64,000 nt of DNA from assembly GCF_000283155.1 (NCBI RefSeq), contig NW_004454217.1, positions 5,318,468 through 5,382,467 of the forward strand. The letters run 5' to 3'. The stretch comes from Ceratotherium simum simum (Eukaryota; Chordata; Mammalia; Perissodactyla; Rhinocerotidae). Below are positions 58,691 through 64,000 of this stretch, piece by piece (the first letter of the stretch is position 1; every line of letters begins with the position of its first letter). The position numbers were made by a program, and so were the translations under genes. A model generated the notes under the pieces. That model made no database searches, had not been told where the DNA came from, and saw only the letters and a list, made by a program, of their open reading frames with translations.

Positions 58691-59884
58691 TGCTAGAGGG
58701 ATCTTTACTTCTTGTCTCCATTTTATTTTAATAATTCCTCCCTTTTGGTCATTCTCTTAGCAAACTGAGAGTGTGACCAAGTAGTATAGCATTATTCTCA
58801 GATACCACTATTGACGTAGTTGCTGGGATGGATGGTCACATAGTCGCTGTTATTGACAGTTGCATAGTCATTGTAGACATGGGAGATCAGATCATTGAGT
58901 TCTTTGAGCCTATTGAGAATACTCAATAAGAGCTTCTGAATTCTGGTGGGATCAGCTAAAGAAAAAAATATAAATATTTTATTTTGTTTATAAAATTATA
59001 TTTTACCAAATTGCTGTAAGTTATGGATAGCAAAGACAGAGAGAGAGAGAAAAGGGGTTCTTTAAATAGGAAAACAAAACATTGAAGAACCAGCAATGTT
59101 TCAAATAAAGTCATAAAAATTTTCCTCATCTTCATCAGTTCATTCATTCCCATGTAAATAATTCTTGCTTTGCTTGATTAGCAGTTTTATGAATCAATCA
59201 GTTTTTCCATTAGAATTTTAGAAATTCTTGTTTCTAAAGATCTTATTTCTTAAGATCATTGTTATGATGTTAAAGTTATCAGAAACTTGTATTCTAGAGT
59301 ATTTGTCAGGGTCGTTTCCATTAGTCTTCTGCAATTTTGTATCATAGCTGCTTGCAAAAGCTTACAGGAAAGCATCAAAGTACAACAATCACTGCCTGCA
59401 ATTCAAATGGCCATGGTTAAAGATCTGGTGTGAGTTCATTATAATACAGTTGACAAAGGAATTTAGTTATTTTTGTGACATATGATATTTTAAGATAATA
59501 AATGGAATTATGACTGATTATATGGACAATAATGACTGAAAAATTTTAGGAATTTTATATAATTTCTGGAACAGTAGTAACATATATCTATGCAAATATA
59601 ACTAAAAAAGATTAATCATTACTTTTATTTGACAATGTTTCCAATGAAAAAATATCAAATAAGCCTATTAAACATTCCGCTTTTTTATAAGAAGCAAGAA
59701 CAAATCTTTTGAGATATTCCAGAGTCCCTCTGGGAAACTCCCAGAAAGACTTCATTCAGTTGATTTGGGGAAGTCTGTCAAAAATGTCAAAAGATTTAAA
59801 ACACTTGATCAAATAGGATCAGAGGTCACTGTGAAACAGAAATTAGTTATCTATTCAATCAAAGTGACAATTAAAAGATTTCCA

Positions 59885-60123
59885 GGGGCAGGCCTGGTGG
59901 CGCAAGTGGTTAAGCGCACGTGCTCCACTGTGGCGGCCCGGGGTTTGCCGGTTCGGATGCCGGGTGCGCACCGACAGACCGTTTGTCAAGCCATGCTGTG
60001 GCAGCATCCCATATAAAGTGGAGGAAGATGGGCATAGATGTTAGCCCAGGGCCAGTCTTCCTCAGCAAAAAGAGGAGGATTGGCAGATATTAGCTCAGGG
60101 CCGATCTTCCTCACAAAAAAAAA
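59885..60123 (+). mobile_element. ERE-type SINE, sense, perfect 12-bp target duplication
   Basis: Starts 'ggggcaggcctggtggcgca', has B-box-like 'ggttcggatgcc', 'ccatgctgtggcagcatccc', and ends with an A run. 'aaaagatttcca' occurs at 59873-59884 and again at 60124-60135. The intact duplication and modest divergence suggest a fairly young insertion. Confidence 0.96.
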
Positions 60124-60533
60124 AAAAGATTTCCAAAGCAAATATAGAAAATCGTATAGTTGTAAAAAAAAAAACTTAGCTCTTTTAGTATTGAAGAAAC
60201 TCAGTTTTTCTAAGTAATCAAAGACCTGATGAAGACAATGTGAAGCACAGAAAATTATTTTGGTAAGACATAGTATCTTTGTTTCCTAGGCAGATTACAC
60301 AAAAGGAAAACATTTTATAATCTCTTATTAGAAGGAGACTAATAATTTAAGAAATTTTGTCATTTTAACTAAGAGAAAATTAACTCTAGCTTTTTATCAG
60401 GACATTATTGAGCTCATTTTTTTAAATCTTATAAATAAATCCATTTAATTTTAGCCAGCTTTGACTCACAACATAAAATTTCTTTTCTGTAAACCTTCTG
60501 CAACTTTCTGTATCCATTTATATTTTGTCCTAT

Positions 60534-60549
60534 TTTTTTTTTTTTTTTC
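60534..60549 (+). repeat. poly-T tract
   Basis: An uninterrupted T run without an associated SINE body. Confidence 0.8.
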
Positions 60550-60627
60550 CTTTTCATTCTGGAACAACTAGTCATTTTACCTTAGGACAAAATTACTTTC
60601 TTTTTTCTTTAACAAAAACACATCCTA

Positions 60628-60880
60628 GGGGACCAGCCTTGTGGCCTAGTGGTTGAGTTTGGTGTACTCCGCTTTGGCAGCCCAGGTTCAGTTCCCAGGC
60701 ATGGACCTACACCACTTGTCAGCAGCCATGCTGTGGTGGTGACCCACATACAAAATAGAGGAATATTGGCAACAGATGTTAGCTCAGGGCTAATCTTCCT
60801 CAAGCAAAAAGAGGAAGATTGGCTATAGATGTTATCTCAGGGCTAATCTTCCTCAAAAAAAAAATAATAATAACCCTATT
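60628..60880 (+). mobile_element. ERE-type SINE, sense, older subtype
   Basis: Starts 'ggggaccagccttgtggcct', contains 'ccatgctgtggtggtgaccc', and has two near-identical tail blocks ending 'ctaatcttcctca'. Target duplication: 60611-60627 (aacaaaaacacatccta) and 60881-60898, differing by one extra A. More diverged than the copy at 59885. Confidence 0.94.
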
Positions 60881-61173
60881 AACAAAAAACACATCCTATA
60901 TTCCTTGCGTATTCTTCATTTAAAAACACATCTCATTTTCCTGTCATACCTTGTATACAAAGCTGTTTTCCTTCACTCTTATTGTCTCTAGTAGTTTTAT
61001 TTTTACATATTGATTATTAATTTTAGCTATTTGTAAGCCCTTTATTTTCCAGTGACAATTAGGAAGTAGGCAATTAGGAATTGTCCATCATATATCAGCA
61101 TCTTGTAGTCTATTAGCAAATTTATAATTATAAAAATTTATAATTTTTAGAGACATATGTTTTTCATAGTATA

Positions 61174-61370
61174 TTTTTTTTATTTTTTTGCTGAGGAAGA
61201 TTAGCCTTGAGCTAACATCTGTGCCAATCTTCCCCCACTTTTTATGTGGATCACCACCTCAGCGTGGCTGACGAGTGGTATAGGTCTGTGCCCAAGATCC
61301 GAACCCGTGAACATGGGCCACCAAAGGAGAGAGTGCTGAACTTAACCACTACCCCACGGGGCCACTCCCT
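61174..61370 (-). mobile_element. ERE-type SINE, antisense, truncated tail
   Basis: 'gctgaggaagattagccttgagctaacatctgtgcc' opens the reversed tail and 'aacttaaccactaccccacggggccactccc' the reversed head. 'atagtata' flanks it at 61166-61173 and 61371-61378. One of the two duplicated tail blocks is missing. Confidence 0.92.
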
Positions 61371-62599
61371 ATAGTATAATTTTTTTAATGTGGCAAAAGA
61401 CATATTTACAAATAGACCCAAATTTTTTTGTCTCTCTGTAAAAATTAAGAGGCCGAAAGTAGATAAACTTATGTTCAGCAATTAATGTTTCAGTATATTA
61501 TCTTATTTGGAAATGATCCAAATATTTAATGATTATCCATCATTCAATTTAACGTAGTATAAACTTTTATCTTATTTACATATATTTAAATTACTTGTTT
61601 TTTAAACAAGTATGCTTGGATTAGACATTAAACAGTTTACCATCATCTTAAGTTATTTTTCTTGCTGACAAATTTTATGACATAGAGATAGCATGAGCTT
61701 ATTTGACTAGTAAATCCAGGTAGAAAAAGTTCTATGTATGAATTATATTTCATGTTGACAACTCTGAAGACATTCCTGTTTTAATTAAACCAACAAACTT
61801 ACACTGGCTTTTATTTATTGAAGATTATCCCAGATCATGTGAACTTGGAAAACATTTGGGTTAATTTCTATATTTCTGAGAGATTTAGAAATACTTTATA
61901 TAATACTTATTTTAGGAATACTTAATTGGGTTATTTTTTAAAGCCAATTAAATAGAGCTTTTTAAAAAATATCACATATACATAGTATATATACATACAA
62001 AGATATACATAAACATACAGACAGATACAGAGATCTTACAGCTTTCATTTTAAATAATTATCCATGTTTCAGGCACAGTAATACAAGACTCAAAAGAATA
62101 ACTGGATCCCAATTGTGTTTCTGGCAGATGGAATAAGTTAAAGTTACCTGCTGAGAAGGCTAAAACTTTTTACCAAGATTTTTTATTTGTGTGCTACAAG
62201 AACTCTTAGAGAAGCTAAATTTGGAGTCATTTTATCTTTTAGAAGCTTCTGCATACCAATCAAGGAATGCATTTCATTGTTTCCAAGAGGTTTGGAATCC
62301 TCTCTTTTTAAGGGTGCCCCTAAGATGGACTACCTCATCTAAGTTACAGGTTCCCCAAAGTAGCCACTACAACTTCAAATTATCCAAAAGTTCACTCATT
62401 TTCCAAAAAGGCACAAGATCTTGGTTGAGTTTGGGGCCAAGTGGTACCCATCTTTGCCTTTAAGAGTCCCTAAAATTACAAATCTATGGGAAGCCTGGTA
62501 ATTTTACCACTATCCAAAAACCCAGGCAATCATGGGTTTTCTACCTTTACAGACAGAATGGTAACTTACCAAGAAGCTTCAACAAACATTAATGAATAA

Positions 62600-62879
62600 A
62601 ATCAGAGAGCTCAACACAAAGAAAGTGATGCTTAGATCCAAGAGAGATTTACCTTGAAATTCCATTTTGATGAAATACATAAACCTACAGATCCAAGAAA
62701 CTTAGCAAATCTCAAACAGAAAAAACTCAAAGAAATCCACACTCAGAATAATATAATCAAACTGATAAAAACCAAAGAAATAAAATTTGCTGAAAGCGGA
62801 AATACTACACATTTCATATAGGTAACAACAATTCAAATGACTGTGGATTTCTCATCAGAAAATATGGAAGCCAGAAAAA
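62600..62879 (+). repeat. sense L1 fragment
   Basis: 'agatccaagaaacttagcaaatctcaaacag', 'aatccacactcagaataatataatcaaactgataaaaaccaaag' and 'tggatttctcatcagaaaatatggaagccagaa' are L1M sense phrases. It is cut by the antisense L1 that begins at 62881. Confidence 0.75.
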
Positions 62880-62880
62880 A

Positions 62881-64000
62881 GTGGAATATTTATTATTATT
62901 ATTATCATTTTGCTGCATTGAGATATTCGCATACCACAAAATTCACTCTTTTAAAGTGAACAATTCAATGATTTTTAGTATATTCACTAGGTTTTCCAAC
63001 CATCCCCACTATCTAACTCCAGAACATTTTCATCACCCCAAAAAGAAACTCCATACCCATTAGCAGTCACTCCCCATTTTCTTCTCTCTCCAGCCCCTAG
63101 AAGACACCAGTATACATTTTGTCATTATGTATTTGCTTACTCTGGGCATTTCATGTAAATGTAATCATACAATATGTAGCCTACTATGTCTGCCTTTTTT
63201 ACTTAGCATAATGTTTTTAAGGTTCATCTATGTTGTATCACCTATCAGTACTTCATTCCTTTTTATAGCCAAGTAGTATTCCGTTGTGTGGATATACCAC
63301 ATTTTGTTTATCCATTCATCCATTGGTAGACATATGGACTGTTTCCACTTTTGACTATTATGAATAAGGCTGCTATGAACATTCATGTATATGTTTTTGT
63401 GTAGAAGTATGTTTTCAATTCTCTCATATATATACAAATATGAGTAGAATTGCTGGATTATATAAGAACTCTATGTTTAACATTTTGAGGAACTATCAAA
63501 CTGTTTTCCAAAGCATCTACCTCATTTTAGAGTCCCACTAGCAATGTAAAAATGTTCTAATTTTTTCTTATCCTCATCAACACTTGTTATTGTTTGTCTT
63601 TTTTATTACAGTCATCCTAGTGGATGTGAAGTGGCATCTCATTGTGATTTTGATTTGCATTTCCCTAATGTCTAATGATGTTGAGCATCTTTTTGTAGGT
63701 TTATTGGCCATTTGTATATCTTCACTGAAGAAATTATTATTGAAATTCTTTGCCCATTTTTAAATTGGGTTCTCTTTTTATTGTTGAATTAAACAAGTTC
63801 TTTAGATATTCTGGATACAAGACCCTTATCATATGTATGATTTACAAGTATTTCCTCCCACTCTGTGGAATGTCTTTTCATTTTCTTGATAGTGTCCTTT
63901 AAAGCTCAAACATTTTTATTTTTGATGAATTCCAGCTTGTCTGCTATTCTTTTGTCACTTTTGCCTTTGGTATCATATTTAAGAAGGAATTAACTAATTC
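62881..64000 (-). mobile_element. antisense L1 LINE (L1M-type), 3' UTR into ORF2, runs off the window
   Basis: The reversed 3' UTR is clear: 'atgatttttagtatattcactagg', 'catcaccccaaaaagaaactccatacccattagcagtcactcccc', 'acttagcataatgtttttaaggttcatc', 'ggatataccacattttgtttatcc'. It continues into ORF2 to the window end. It is related to the L1 at 22565-27560. Frames are broken. Confidence 0.88.

Larger units (their letters stand above)
58691..62600. other. AT-rich block of unknown origin hosting three ERE SINEs
   Basis: Apart from the three SINEs, this block is AT-rich and has no gene. Several phrases look repeat-like, for example 58735-58930 and 62070-62560, but I could not match them to a family. 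It may be an old ERV internal region or LINE. Confidence 0.4.
8186..64000 (+). other. FSHR: FSHR intron 1 (5' part, continues beyond the window)
   Basis: After the exon 1 donor I found no sequence resembling FSHR exon 2 or 3 (leucine-rich-repeat codons) to the window end. FSHR is known to have a very large first intron, so this is consistent. The intron is filled with repeats listed separately. No other host gene is visible on either strand. Confidence 0.8.

Noticed and set aside
58735..58930. possible coding or env-like remnant
   Set aside because: Phrases looked repeat-like but I could not match any protein or family with confidence.
8186..64000. FSHR exon 2 or later exons
   Set aside because: I looked for the leucine-rich-repeat coding text with flanking splice sites and did not find it. 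An alignment could still overturn this.

Overview
This is a mammalian nuclear window with no bacterial or phage genes. It carries five copies of a tRNA-derived SINE of the equine repetitive element (ERE) type. That SINE is known from perissodactyls, so the host is most likely a horse, rhinoceros or tapir. I cannot settle the genus.

The only host gene I can support is FSHR, the follicle-stimulating hormone receptor, on the + strand. Its first coding exon lies at 8028-8179 and encodes the signal peptide and the N-terminal cysteine cluster. It ends in a consensus splice donor. Bases 1-7800 are 5' flank and about 7800-8027 are proximal promoter and 5' UTR. Everything after 8180 reads as intron 1. 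By reading I found no exon 2, so the window covers only the start of the gene.

The rest is mostly layered transposon sequence. Region by region:
- 1-437: MLT1-type LTR.
- 2160-6430: decayed sense L1 holding an ERE SINE and a Tigger/MER2-type MITE.
- 8-22 kb: intron with MIR and L2 fragments, a hAT element with an 8-bp target duplication, and a perfect hairpin inside L2 sequence.
- 22.57-27.56 kb: long antisense L1 holding a second, equally deleted Tigger MITE and an antisense ERE.
- 28-38.7 kb: L2 and MIR pieces and an antisense MaLR-type LTR.
- 38.76-39.26 kb: short young L1 with a 5' inversion and target-site duplication.
- 40.68-46.15 kb: class I (gammaretrovirus-like) endogenous retrovirus remnant with 5' LTR, primer-binding site, leader repeats, broken gag/pro/pol, nested LTR-like inserts, and a deletion joining RNase H directly to the 3' LTR tail.
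- 46-58.7 kb: unique intron with MIR and L2.
- 58.7-62.6 kb: AT-rich unassigned sequence with three ERE SINEs.
- 62.88 kb to the end: another antisense L1 running off the window.

I found no new biological system. The most informative observations are a three-codon upstream ORF ending two bases before the FSHR start, a diverged promoter E-box, an intronic GATA/E-box palindrome, a likely template-switch hairpin in L2, a twin-primed L1, and the structure of the ERV remnant. Boundaries of old repeats are approximate because no alignment could be run.
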